This document shows, piece by piece, positions 1 to 5,577 of a stretch of DNA of 6,268 nt. The notes below the pieces were generated by a model. It made no database searches. It had not been told where the DNA came from and worked only from the letters and a program-made list of their open reading frames with translations. Position 1 is the first letter of the stretch. Each line of letters begins with the position of its first letter. This DNA is from an uncultured Lachnospiraceae bacterium (lineage in GTDB: Bacteria; Bacillota_A; Clostridia; Lachnospirales; Lachnospiraceae). Location of the stretch: positions 1-6,268 of the forward strand of contig CACYDL010000299.1 in NCBI GenBank assembly GCA_902773195.1. Reading direction: 5' to 3'. The position numbers and the translations under genes are program-made.

Positions 1-169
1 CGACTTCAAGAAGGACCGCAACGAGTACAAGTTCCATCCGTTCTTCTGGCAGGTGGGCGGCAAGTACGTCTATCCGCAGGACAAGGACAAGATCTACTAT
101 CATCACCGCAGAGGCTTCGAGGACTGCTTCGAGCATCCGCAGAATATTCCGTTCCGCTCCTGCCTGTAA
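1..169 (+). CDS. ulaG: L-ascorbate-6-phosphate lactonase, C-terminal end (partial)
   Basis: The open frame enters from the left edge (complete codons from base 2) and gives the last 55 residues before TAA at 167-169. The tail contains FWQVGGKY, PQDKDK, YHHRRGFEDCF and a terminal PFRSCL. As I remember it, E. coli UlaG ends with the equivalent IWQVGGKF, PLDKDN, YHYPRGFDDCF and PFKSFL in the same order and spacing, so the match is strong. UlaG is a cytosolic metallo-beta-lactamase-fold enzyme that opens the lactone ring of L-ascorbate 6-phosphate, the product of the ascorbate PTS. The metal-binding histidines lie upstream of the window and cannot be checked. The gene sits 75 nt before the EIIA gene, so enzyme and transporter are probably co-transcribed. 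In E. coli ulaG is a separate unit from ulaABCDEF; here it leads directly into the PTS genes. Confidence 0.9.
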   Translation, partial: DFKKDRNEYKFHPFFWQVGGKYVYPQDKDKIYYHHRRGFEDCFEHPQNIPFRSCL

Positions 170-170
170 G

Positions 171-205
171 GCGGAGGCCGGAACCGTTCGCCGCGCGGAG
201 GCCGG
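171..205 (+). repeat. 11-bp direct repeat GCGGAGGCCGG in the ulaG-ulaC gap
   Basis: GCGGAGGCCGG occurs at 171-181 and 195-205, 24 bp apart. It is followed by a small hairpin, GGGAG (204-208), AGCG loop, CTCCC (213-217). The 75-nt gap is very GC-rich and has no promoter-like sequence or T-tract, so it looks like an intra-operon spacer. The repeat may be chance in such biased sequence. Confidence 0.4.
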
Positions 206-244
206 GAGAGCGCTCCCACCCCGCGGGCGGGAAAGGGAGACAAG

Positions 245-727
245 ATGTCCAGTGTTTTACAGACGATAGTTGAACAGAAGCATTACCGTTTTATTGACGG
301 CGAAGGCGTGACATGGCAGGAAGCGGTGCGTCTGAGCGCTGAGAGTCTGGTGGCGGACGGCACCGTCGACGAGGACTACTACAAGCAGATCGTGGAATGC
401 ATCGAGAAGTACGGCCCCTACGTCGTATTCGACCACAACGTCGCGATGCCCCACACCACGGAGAACGCCAAGGGAGCCCACCGCACGGGCATCGGCTTCA
501 TGGTATCCGAGAAGCTGATCGACTTCGGCGAGGACGAGGACGGAGAGAAGAAGGAGGCCAACCTCTTCTTCACGCTGTCGGCGGCCAACTCCGAGGAGCA
601 CATGAACAATATCCAGCAGCTTTCGTCCATTTTTATGAACGACGACCTGCTCGACGCGCTCGCCGCGGCCAGGACGCCGGAGGATATCCTCGCGGCGGAG
701 GCCAAGTATCCTTGCGAAGAAGAATAA
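245..727 (+). CDS. ulaC: PTS L-ascorbate transporter EIIA component (mannitol/fructose-type EIIA)
   Basis: This 160-residue cytosolic protein is close to the usual length of UlaC (about 154). It takes phosphate from HPr and passes it to EIIB. The phosphoacceptor histidine is visible as His70 in FDHNVAMPHTT, the motif expected around the active His of this EIIA family. A second conserved histidine, His119 in NSEEHMNNIQQLSSIF, fits the stabilising His of mannitol-type EIIA domains. An acidic and basic stretch at about 95-104 (GEDEDGEKKE) is longer than I would expect and is probably a surface loop. The ATG at 245 is preceded by AAGGGAGA at about 233-240. The neighbours, UlaG upstream and UlaA/UlaB-like genes downstream, support ascorbate as substrate over mannitol or fructose. 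The gene ends 43 nt before EIIC. Confidence 0.9.
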   Translation: MSSVLQTIVEQKHYRFIDGEGVTWQEAVRLSAESLVADGTVDEDYYKQIVECIEKYGPYVVFDHNVAMPHTTENAKGAHRTGIGFMVSEKLIDFGEDEDGEKKEANLFFTLSAANSEEHMNNIQQLSSIFMNDDLLDALAAARTPEDILAAEAKYPCEEE

Positions 728-770
728 GCATTTATTAATGAACAAAAACAACTGATTCAGGGAGAGAGAT

Positions 771-2267
771 ATGGTTATCTTAAATGTATTAAACGCTATC
801 TGGACCTTCTTTGCGACCTACGTCCTGCAGAAGGCCCCGTACATGGTCGGTTTCCTGACGCTGCTCGGCTACTGCCTGATGGGCAAGAAGTGGTACGACA
901 CCCTCGCCGGTACGCTGAAGGCGATCATCGGTATGCTGATCCTGAACGTCGGCTCCGGCGGACTGACCAGCAACTTCCGCCCGATCCTCGCGGGACTTAA
1001 GGACCGCTTCAACCTGACGGCCTGCGTCATCGACCCGTACTACGGCCAGAACGCCGTCACCGCGGGCGTCGAGGAGGTCTTCGGCAAGGGCTTCTCGCAG
1101 GCGATGACCCTGCTGCTCATCGCGTTCATCGTCAACATCCTCCTGGTCCGCTTCAACAGGATCACGAAGTGCCGCACCCTGTTCACCACCGGCCACGTCC
1201 AGGTGCAGCAGGCGGCCACGGCCTACTGGCTGATCATGTTCGCGCTTCCCGGACTTCTTTCCAACAATGTGGCCCTCATGGTCGTCATGGCGGTTATCCT
1301 CGGTGCCTACTGGGCCGTCGGATCCAACCTCACGGTCAAGCCGATGCAGGAGCTGACCGAGGGCGCCGGCTTCGCCATCGCCCATCAGCAGATGTTCGGT
1401 ATCCGCCTCTCCTACATCGTCGCCGACAAGCTCTTCGGAGACAAGGGCGGCAAGCGCAAGGTCAAGAAGGTCGGCGAGATGGAAATGCCCGGCTTCTTCT
1501 CGATCTTCAATGAAAACATGGTCTGTACCGCCATCCTGATGACCGCTTTCTTCGGCGTCATCCTCGCGGTCATCGGCAAGCCCTACTTCGTCGCCAGCGG
1601 CGACATCACAGAGTCCACCAATTACGTCTGGTGGTGCTTCGACAAGTCCCTGAACTTCGCGGTCTATCTGGCCATCCTGCAGCTCGGCGTCCGTACGTTC
1701 GTCACGGAGCTGACCGCTTCCTTCCAGGGTATCGCCGACAAGCTGCTTCCGTCGTCCATCCCGGGCGTCGACTGCGCTGTCTGCTACGGTTTCGGTGATT
1801 CCAACGCCGTGACCTTCGGCTTCCTCGCCGGTCTCGTCGGCCAGATCATCGCGATCGTCATCCTGATCATCGCCGGATCCCCGACCATCATCATCTGCGG
1901 ATTCGTTCCGGTGTTCTTCGACAACGCGACGATGGGCCTCGTGGCGAACGAGAAGGGCGGTCTCAAGGCCTGCCTCATCATCCCGTTCTGCTCCGGCCTC
2001 ATCCAGGTCTTCGGCGCGGCGTTCATCGCCGGCTGGGTCGGCCTCGCCAACTACGGCGGCTACCTCGGAATGTTCGACTGGGATACCGTATGGCCGCTGT
2101 TCACCGTGCTCATGCGCTATCTCAGCTACGCGGGCGTGGCGATCGTCGTCATCATCCTGCTGGCGCTTCCGCAGATCGAGTACAGAATGGATCCCGAGGG
2201 CTACTTCCTGATCACGGAAGACTACGACGCCTATCTGGAGCACATCGCGAAGAAGGGCAAGAAGTAA
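771..2267 (+). CDS. ulaA: PTS L-ascorbate transporter EIIC component (UlaA-type permease)
   Basis: This 498-residue polytopic membrane protein moves L-ascorbate across the membrane coupled to its phosphorylation by EIIB. Landmarks shared with E. coli UlaA (about 465 residues, from memory) appear in order: LLGYCLMGKK with GTLKAIIGMLILNVGSGGLTS, then TTGHVQVQQA (Gly141-Gln147), EGAGFAIAHQQMF (His205-Gln206), and GVDCAVCYGF (Asp334). The GH..QQ, HQ and Asp sites correspond to substrate-contacting positions in the UlaA structure, so ascorbate or a close analogue is likely. About ten hydrophobic segments are evident. Extra length comes from a basic loop after the HQQ motif (GDKGGKRKVKKVG) and a longer C-terminal tail ending KKGKK. 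The start has a good site, AGGGAGAG (759-766). Codons are strongly biased to C/G endings, which suggests high expression. Confidence 0.93.
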   Translation: MVILNVLNAIWTFFATYVLQKAPYMVGFLTLLGYCLMGKKWYDTLAGTLKAIIGMLILNVGSGGLTSNFRPILAGLKDRFNLTACVIDPYYGQNAVTAGVEEVFGKGFSQAMTLLLIAFIVNILLVRFNRITKCRTLFTTGHVQVQQAATAYWLIMFALPGLLSNNVALMVVMAVILGAYWAVGSNLTVKPMQELTEGAGFAIAHQQMFGIRLSYIVADKLFGDKGGKRKVKKVGEMEMPGFFSIFNENMVCTAILMTAFFGVILAVIGKPYFVASGDITESTNYVWWCFDKSLNFAVYLAILQLGVRTFVTELTASFQGIADKLLPSSIPGVDCAVCYGFGDSNAVTFGFLAGLVGQIIAIVILIIAGSPTIIICGFVPVFFDNATMGLVANEKGGLKACLIIPFCSGLIQVFGAAFIAGWVGLANYGGYLGMFDWDTVWPLFTVLMRYLSYAGVAIVVIILLALPQIEYRMDPEGYFLITEDYDAYLEHIAKKGKK

Positions 2268-2290
2268 ATCCGAGAGGGAAACAGCGCAAA

Positions 2291-2340
2291 GCCGCGCCAT
2301 GCGGCCCGCAGGCGGCATGACGCGGCACAGAGCAGCTGTG
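2291..2340 (+). promoter_or_regulatory. Strong RNA hairpin(s) just after the EIIC stop, without a T-tract
   Basis: GCCGCG (2291-2296) pairs with CGCGGC (2321-2326), and after one C/A mismatch CATGC (2298-2302) pairs with GCATG (2315-2319). This gives an 11-bp GC-rich stem around a 12-nt loop. A second small hairpin follows: CACAG (2326-2330), AGCAG loop, CTGTG (2336-2340). There is no run of T afterwards, so a standard intrinsic terminator is unlikely. A role in 3'-end protection or processing of the EIIC message, setting the EIIC to EIIB ratio, is an inference. Confidence 0.55.
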
Positions 2341-2351
2341 AGCCGCTCATC

Positions 2352-2388
2352 GAAACGCACAGAATCACGCAGAAACACACAGAATCAC
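2352..2388 (+). repeat. Two 17-bp direct repeats with a 20-bp period
   Basis: GAAACGCACAGAATCAC (2352-2368) and GAAACACACAGAATCAC (2372-2388) differ at one base. Their GAATCAC ends recur inverted as GTGATTC at 2403-2409. A 20-bp period places the copies on roughly the same face of DNA, which suits a tandem operator, but no binding protein can be named. The repeats lie in the 201-nt non-coding gap between EIIC and EIIB. Confidence 0.6.
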
Positions 2389-2395
2389 AAGGCAG

Positions 2396-2438
2396 AAAAT
2401 ACGTGATTCATTCCTTATTAAAATAGGTAACGTATTTT
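2396..2438. repeat. AT-rich perfect 9-bp inverted repeat upstream of EIIB
   Basis: AAAATACGT (2396-2404) and ACGTATTTT (2430-2438) are exact reverse complements separated by 25 nt. The segment TTAAAAT (2418-2424) inside could be a weak -10 box, but no acceptable -35 lies at the right distance, so I do not call a promoter. The repeat ends 30 nt before the EIIB start and 18 nt before its ribosome binding site. Confidence 0.5.
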
Positions 2439-2468
2439 TAAAGGCAAAAAAGACAAAAGGAGACTGTT

Positions 2469-2777
2469 ATGGCTAAATTAGACGGCAAGAGACTGCTGGC
2501 CTGCTGCGCGAACGGCGCCGGCTCTTCCCTCATGATGGAAAACGCGATCAAGAAGGTTCTGAAGAAATACGACATCAAGCCGGCCGAGCTTCGTCACTGC
2601 TCCGTTTCCGAGGGCAAGAGTTCCGCCCGCAACTATGACCTCGTGTTCTGCGCAAAGACGTTCGTCAAGACCTTCGACGGCATCGAGAAGAACGGAACGA
2701 TCCTGATCCCGCTGAAGAACGTCATGTCCGACAAGGAGATCGAGGCTGCCCTGAAGGATGCGGACCTCCTCGACTGA
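2469..2777 (+). CDS. ulaB: PTS L-ascorbate transporter EIIB component
   Basis: This 102-residue cytosolic protein matches the length of UlaB (about 101). It carries the lactose/ascorbate EIIB phosphocysteine loop near the N-terminus: LLACCANGAGSS, where Cys13 aligns with the phosphoacceptor Cys of the C-x-N-G-x-G-S-S motif in UlaB. Cys12 next to it is unusual but does not replace the catalytic position. The remainder (SVSEGKSSARNYDLVFCAKTF, then IPLKNVMSDKEIEAAL) fits the alpha/beta fold, with the segment giving a V.N..S-type motif as in UlaB. The protein accepts phosphate from EIIA His70 and transfers it to ascorbate held by EIIC. The start is backed by AAAGGAGA (2456-2463). It is separated from EIIC by a structured 201-nt gap, unlike the tight spacing elsewhere in the operon, so its translation may be set independently. 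Confidence 0.9.
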   Translation: MAKLDGKRLLACCANGAGSSLMMENAIKKVLKKYDIKPAELRHCSVSEGKSSARNYDLVFCAKTFVKTFDGIEKNGTILIPLKNVMSDKEIEAALKDADLLD

Positions 2778-2794
2778 GACGGATCCGCCCAGGT

Positions 2795-2833
2795 TCCGGC
2801 TGTGAAAACGCGCATCCGGATGAAACAGCCGGA
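2795..2833 (+). other. Nested inverted repeat after EIIB
   Basis: TCCGGCTGT (2795-2803) pairs perfectly with ACAGCCGGA (2825-2833), and the enclosed sequence contains the 10-bp palindrome CATCCGGATG (2813-2822). The transcript could fold into a stable stem with a branched tip. No T-tract follows. It lies 17 nt after the EIIB stop and 25 nt before a true terminator, so it may act as a 3'-end stabiliser of the PTS message. Confidence 0.55.
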
Positions 2834-2858
2834 GAATTTCAGCAATAAATGAAATGGG

Positions 2859-2894
2859 AACCGGCCTTCTGTCTGCACAGGGCCGGTTTCTTTT
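2859..2894 (+). terminator. Intrinsic terminator closing the ascorbate PTS operon
   Basis: AACCGGCC (2859-2866) pairs with GGCCGGTT (2881-2888). An upper stem, CTGT (2869-2872) and ACAG (2877-2880) around a CTGC loop, extends it after a TT bulge. The right arm runs into TTTCTTTT (2887-2894). The hairpin and T-rich tail separate the PTS genes from the HAD-DeoR-membrane protein unit that begins 29 nt later. Confidence 0.85.
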
Positions 2895-2923
2895 GCACAA
2901 TTTGCCGCGATGGTTGAGGAACT

Positions 2924-3718
2924 ATGATAAAAGCCGTCATCTTTGACATCGACAACACCCTCTACGATTTCGACGAGGCCCACCGGAAGGCCTTCGACGC
3001 CGTGACGGAGTACGCCGTGACGGAGCTGGGGATGACCGCGGACGGGTTCGCCGTCCTCCAGAGGAGCGTCCAGAAGAGGCTCATGGAGGAGATGGGGGAC
3101 GTCGCCGCGATCCACAGCCGCATCATCCGCTACCAGAACCTGCTGGAGCAGGAGGGACGGCCCCTTTCGCCCCACGCGCTCCGGATGGAATCGCTCTACT
3201 GGGACACCCTGATCGAGGCCGCCGAGCCGCGCCCCGGCGTCCGGGAGACATTGGCGGAGCTGAAGCGGCGGGGGATCCGGACCGGCGTCGGGACGGATAT
3301 GACGGCCCGCATCCAGTTTCAGAAGCTGGAGAAAATGGGGCTGCTGCCGCTGATCGATTTCGTCGTGACCAGCGAGGAGGCGGTGGCGGAGAAGCCGAAG
3401 AGAAGATTCTTCGAGCTCTGTCTCCGGAAGGCCGGCTGCGAACCGGCGGAATGTCTCTTCGTCGGCGACAATCCGGGGAAGGACGTGGGGGGAGCCCTGG
3501 AAACCGGGATGCAGGCCCTTCTTTTCCGCGCGGAGGAGAAGGACGGCGGCCGGGCGGAGAAGGAGAACGGCCGGACCGGGAAGAAGGAAGACGGCCGGAC
3601 GGAGAAGGAGAACGGCCGGACCGGGAGGAAAGAAGAAGGCCGGCCGGACGCCGGGAGCGGCGAAGCGCCGTCCTTCGGCGTGATCGCCTCGATGGAGGAG
3701 ATCCTGAGCCTTCTGTGA
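2924..3718 (+). CDS. HAD-superfamily hydrolase (subfamily I phosphatase-like) with a charged C-terminal repeat insertion
   Basis: This 264-residue cytosolic protein shows all four HAD motifs. Motif I is FDIDNTLYDFD with nucleophile Asp8 and acid/base Asp10. Motif II is Thr124 in GVGTDMT. Motif III is Lys157 in EKPKRRFF. Motif IV is VGDNPGKD with Asp182 and Asp187. Helical sequence from about 18 to 95 fits a subfamily I cap. The family mainly hydrolyses small phosphoesters such as sugar phosphates or nucleotides; the substrate is not identifiable. After LLFR (to Arg202) comes about 40 residues of Lys/Glu/Gly/Arg/Asn repeats, and then a normal-looking final segment, FGVIASMEEILSLL. This low-complexity insert is atypical for the family. 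The start ATG follows GAGGA (2916-2920). The gene lies after the PTS terminator and 43 nt before the DeoR regulator. It might dephosphorylate a metabolite of the ascorbate pathway, but that is only context. Confidence 0.85.
   Translation: MIKAVIFDIDNTLYDFDEAHRKAFDAVTEYAVTELGMTADGFAVLQRSVQKRLMEEMGDVAAIHSRIIRYQNLLEQEGRPLSPHALRMESLYWDTLIEAAEPRPGVRETLAELKRRGIRTGVGTDMTARIQFQKLEKMGLLPLIDFVVTSEEAVAEKPKRRFFELCLRKAGCEPAECLFVGDNPGKDVGGALETGMQALLFRAEEKDGGRAEKENGRTGKKEDGRTEKENGRTGRKEEGRPDAGSGEAPSFGVIASMEEILSLL
3556..3645 (+). repeat. Two tandem 45-bp repeats inside the HAD gene
   Basis: Copies at 3556-3600 and 3601-3645 are identical over the first 26 bases and differ at only a few positions afterwards. 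A degenerate partial copy precedes them from about 3531. In the HAD frame they encode 15-residue units close to EKENGRTGKKEDGRT. The unit keeps the reading frame, so the array can grow or shrink without frameshift. Slippage is the likely origin. Confidence 0.8.
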
Positions 3719-3746
3719 GACGAGCCGGCGGGTTGTGCAGGTTTTT

Positions 3747-3752
3747 AAAGGA
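3747..3752 (+). promoter_or_regulatory. Ribosome binding site that decides the DeoR start
   Basis: AAAGGA lies 9 nt upstream of ATG 3762. The frame is also open from a GTG at 3735, but that codon has no Shine-Dalgarno sequence, and its extra nine residues add nothing recognisable to the family. I therefore start the regulator at 3762. Confidence 0.7.
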
Positions 3753-3761
3753 ATTCGTGCT

Positions 3762-4541
3762 ATGAGGAACAACAGAAGTACCATAGAGGACCGCCGGCAG
3801 CAGATCCTCCGAATGGTAAAAAAGAACGGGCAGATCCGGGTGGAGGAGATCGCGGAGCGGTTTCACATTTCCCTCATGACCGCCCGGCGGGATCTCAAGC
3901 TGCTGAAGCAGGAGGGACTGCTCTCCCGCGTGCACGGAGGGGCGGTCTCGATGGAGAAGGCGCATCAGATGATTTCCCCGGATGAGTGGATCGCCTACTG
4001 CAGGGACTGCATTTCCCGATACGCCGCGCGCTTCGCCGGGGACGGCGAGACGCTGTTCATCAACGGCAGCAGGACGGCCCTGCATCTGCTTCATTACACG
4101 GGAGACAAGCGCCTGATGGTCTACACCAACAACTGCTGGGCCATGGAGGAGGCGTTTCCCGAGGGCGTGTCCATCCGCTACACGGGCGGCGAGGTCCGGA
4201 ACCACGTGATGGTGGGGGAATACGTCATGCGCAACCTGCTGAGCCTGGAGGCGGACAACTCCTTTATCGGGTGCGCCGCCGTCTACGAGGACGGGGAATT
4301 CCGCTACGACATCCCCACGGAGATCGGGATCAACGAGCTGCTGATGAGCCGGACGAAGAAAAAGGTGTACATTCTCGCGGACCACTCCAAGCTCCGGAGG
4401 CGGGACGAGAAAAACAACATCTACGGCAGCTGCTCCTACGATTCCCCGGTCACGCTGATCACCGACGACAACGCGGACCGGCAGATCGTGGAGAAGCTGG
4501 AGAGCGCGGGCATCGAGGTTCTGATCGTGCCCACGAACTGA
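3762..4541 (+). CDS. DeoR-family transcriptional regulator, candidate UlaR-like repressor
   Basis: With the ATG at 3762 the protein has 259 residues, typical of DeoR regulators (about 250). The N-terminal winged helix-turn-helix is clear: RRQQILRMVKKNGQIRVEEIA, recognition segment ISLMTARRDLKLL (36-48), and the family wing RVHGGA (56-61). The usual TIRRDL is TARRDL here; from memory E. coli UlaR also has ATARRD at this place. The C-terminal effector domain shows ETLFINGSRTALHLL, MVYTNNCWAM, a TGGEV strand, FIGCAA and ILADHSKL, which fit the DeoR sensor domain that binds phosphorylated sugar ligands. Proximity to the ascorbate PTS makes an ascorbate-6-phosphate-responsive repressor likely, but this is inference, and it lies beyond the PTS terminator. 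It is 43 nt after the HAD gene and 27 nt before the membrane protein gene, so probably co-transcribed with both. Confidence 0.88.
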   Translation: MRNNRSTIEDRRQQILRMVKKNGQIRVEEIAERFHISLMTARRDLKLLKQEGLLSRVHGGAVSMEKAHQMISPDEWIAYCRDCISRYAARFAGDGETLFINGSRTALHLLHYTGDKRLMVYTNNCWAMEEAFPEGVSIRYTGGEVRNHVMVGEYVMRNLLSLEADNSFIGCAAVYEDGEFRYDIPTEIGINELLMSRTKKKVYILADHSKLRRRDEKNNIYGSCSYDSPVTLITDDNADRQIVEKLESAGIEVLIVPTN

Positions 4542-4568
4542 ATCTTCCGGAAGGAGAGAGAATCCGAC

Positions 4569-5393
4569 ATGGAGTTTTCAAAGCTGTTACAGTATATACC
4601 GGGCGTGATCATTTTTCTCGTGGGATCGGGCCAGGTCAGGGACTGGCTGCGGCTTCGCAGGGCGGAGCTGAACGCGACGGCCGAGGTGGCCGCCTGCAGC
4701 CACGTCGTGAAGAAGGACAAGAAGGACCGGGACGTCATGAATTACTACAACGTGACGGTGGAATTTGTGAATCCGGCCACCCATCACAGGGAGAGACAGG
4801 TCATCAAGTCCCCGACGGAGTACTCGATCGGCCAGCAGGTCCGTGTGGTCCGCGGCAGAAACGAGAGGAACATCGAGCTCATGGCGAACAAGAGCGAATT
4901 TGTCCTCAATCCCTGGGCGATGATGATCGGCGGCGCGCTCCTGATCCTTCTGGCGCTGGAGAACAACCGCGGCCATTTCATCCGCGCGATGATCTGCCTG
5001 GCCGTGATTCTCGCCGGGGCGGGCGCCTGCCTGATCTGGAACTACGTCTCGGTGAGCCGGAAGGGACTTGTGGAGCTCGACGGCGAGATCGTCTCGGTAT
5101 ATACGAGGCAGCTCTCCAAGGGGACGAAGATCCTGAAGGGAGACAAGTACACCTACTATCCCGTCGTCCGGTATCAGCTGGACGGACGGGAAAACACGAG
5201 AAGATGCAACATCAACTCGGGGAGCGAGAAGGCCTTCAAGACCGGGGACCATATGAAGCTGTACTACGATCCCGTGAATGAGGTCGTGCTGGAGAAGCAC
5301 GCCAACCCGCTCATCCTGGTCGTCGGCATCGTTCTGGCCGCGGCGGGCGTCCTGGCGGGACTGAGCATCCTGTCCGTGGTGCTGCCCCGGTGA
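4569..5393 (+). CDS. Membrane protein with two DUF3592-like domains
   Basis: This 274-residue protein alternates membrane segments and soluble domains. TM1 is at about 7-21, soluble domain A at 36-105, TM2 at 115-131, TM3 at 137-160, soluble domain B at 166-243 and TM4 at 247-272. Both soluble domains follow the same plan: an E-V/I-V start, a Tyr-rich strand (NYYNVTVEFVNP, YTYYPVVRYQLDG), then a Gly-containing strand with basic or Tyr residues (SIGQQVRVVRG, KTGDHMKLYYDPVNE). The second matches the typical DUF3592 ending. Two TMs between the domains place both on the same side of the membrane. The family has no firmly established function. The start follows AAGGAGAG (4551-4558). Being last in the unit behind a DeoR regulator does not reveal a role; a link to ascorbate uptake is unproven. 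Confidence 0.8.
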   Translation: MEFSKLLQYIPGVIIFLVGSGQVRDWLRLRRAELNATAEVAACSHVVKKDKKDRDVMNYYNVTVEFVNPATHHRERQVIKSPTEYSIGQQVRVVRGRNERNIELMANKSEFVLNPWAMMIGGALLILLALENNRGHFIRAMICLAVILAGAGACLIWNYVSVSRKGLVELDGEIVSVYTRQLSKGTKILKGDKYTYYPVVRYQLDGRENTRRCNINSGSEKAFKTGDHMKLYYDPVNEVVLEKHANPLILVVGIVLAAAGVLAGLSILSVVLPR

Positions 5394-5498
5394 AGGAAGT
5401 GACGCCGGGAAGTAAGTGCCGCGGCGAAACCGGGTCAAGGAGATGCTGACCGGCCCGGAAAAAATCACCTGCAGAAGAAGCTGTTACGTTTTTACGTG

Positions 5499-5526
5499 AA
5501 AAATCCGGCCGAAGGGCCGGTTTTTT
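5499..5526. terminator. Intrinsic terminator, probably bidirectional, after the DUF3592-like gene
   Basis: CCGGCC (5505-5510) and GGCCGG (5515-5520) form a perfect 6-bp stem around a GAAG loop, followed by TTTTTT (5521-5526). On the left side AAAAA (5499-5503) gives a T-tract when read on the minus strand, so the same hairpin could stop transcription from both directions. It lies 105 nt after the membrane protein stop. Confidence 0.88.
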
Positions 5527-5557
5527 CGTGCCCGGAAGGATCCGCGGCCCGCACCGG

Positions 5558-5577
5558 CCCGCAAATGCGGGTTTTTT
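5558..5577 (+). terminator. Second tandem intrinsic terminator
   Basis: CCCGC (5558-5562) pairs with GCGGG (5567-5571) around an AAAT loop, followed by TTTTTT (5572-5577) and then ATT. It comes 31 nt after the first terminator with no gene between them. The pair insulates the AT-rich region and the repeat-protein promoter from upstream transcription. Confidence 0.82.

Noticed and set aside
738..755. Five-codon frame (Met-Asn-Lys-Asn-Asn) between EIIA and EIIC
   Set aside because: It has no Shine-Dalgarno sequence and ends just before the EIIC ribosome binding site; likely chance.
789..2378. 529-codon minus-strand open frame opposite EIIC
   Set aside because: It is the antisense shadow of a GC-rich, strongly codon-biased gene. 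The translation is dominated by Asp, Glu, Arg and Val with no domain, and EIIC on the plus strand is unmistakable.
2352..2409. CRISPR-like reading of the repeated GAAAC..GAATCAC words
   Set aside because: There are only two direct copies with 3-bp spacing and no spacers of CRISPR length.
2893..2928. Possible promoter TTGCAC or TTGCCG with TATGAT before the HAD gene
   Set aside because: Spacers are wrong, and the TATGAT would overlap the start codon itself, leaving no room for a ribosome binding site in the transcript.
3735..3761. Upstream GTG start for the DeoR regulator, adding nine residues
   Set aside because: There is no ribosome binding site before 3735, while ATG 3762 has AAAGGA at good spacing and gives a normal family N-terminus.
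3123..4385. 420-codon minus-strand open frame opposite the HAD and DeoR genes
   Set aside because: Its Ser/Pro/Arg-rich stretch is the antisense reading of the HAD tandem repeat, and it has no start signal. Two well-supported plus-strand genes cover it.
5433..5451. GGTCA/TGACC small hairpin after the membrane protein gene
   Set aside because: It has only five pairs around a nine-base loop and no T-tract; the true terminator follows at 5499.
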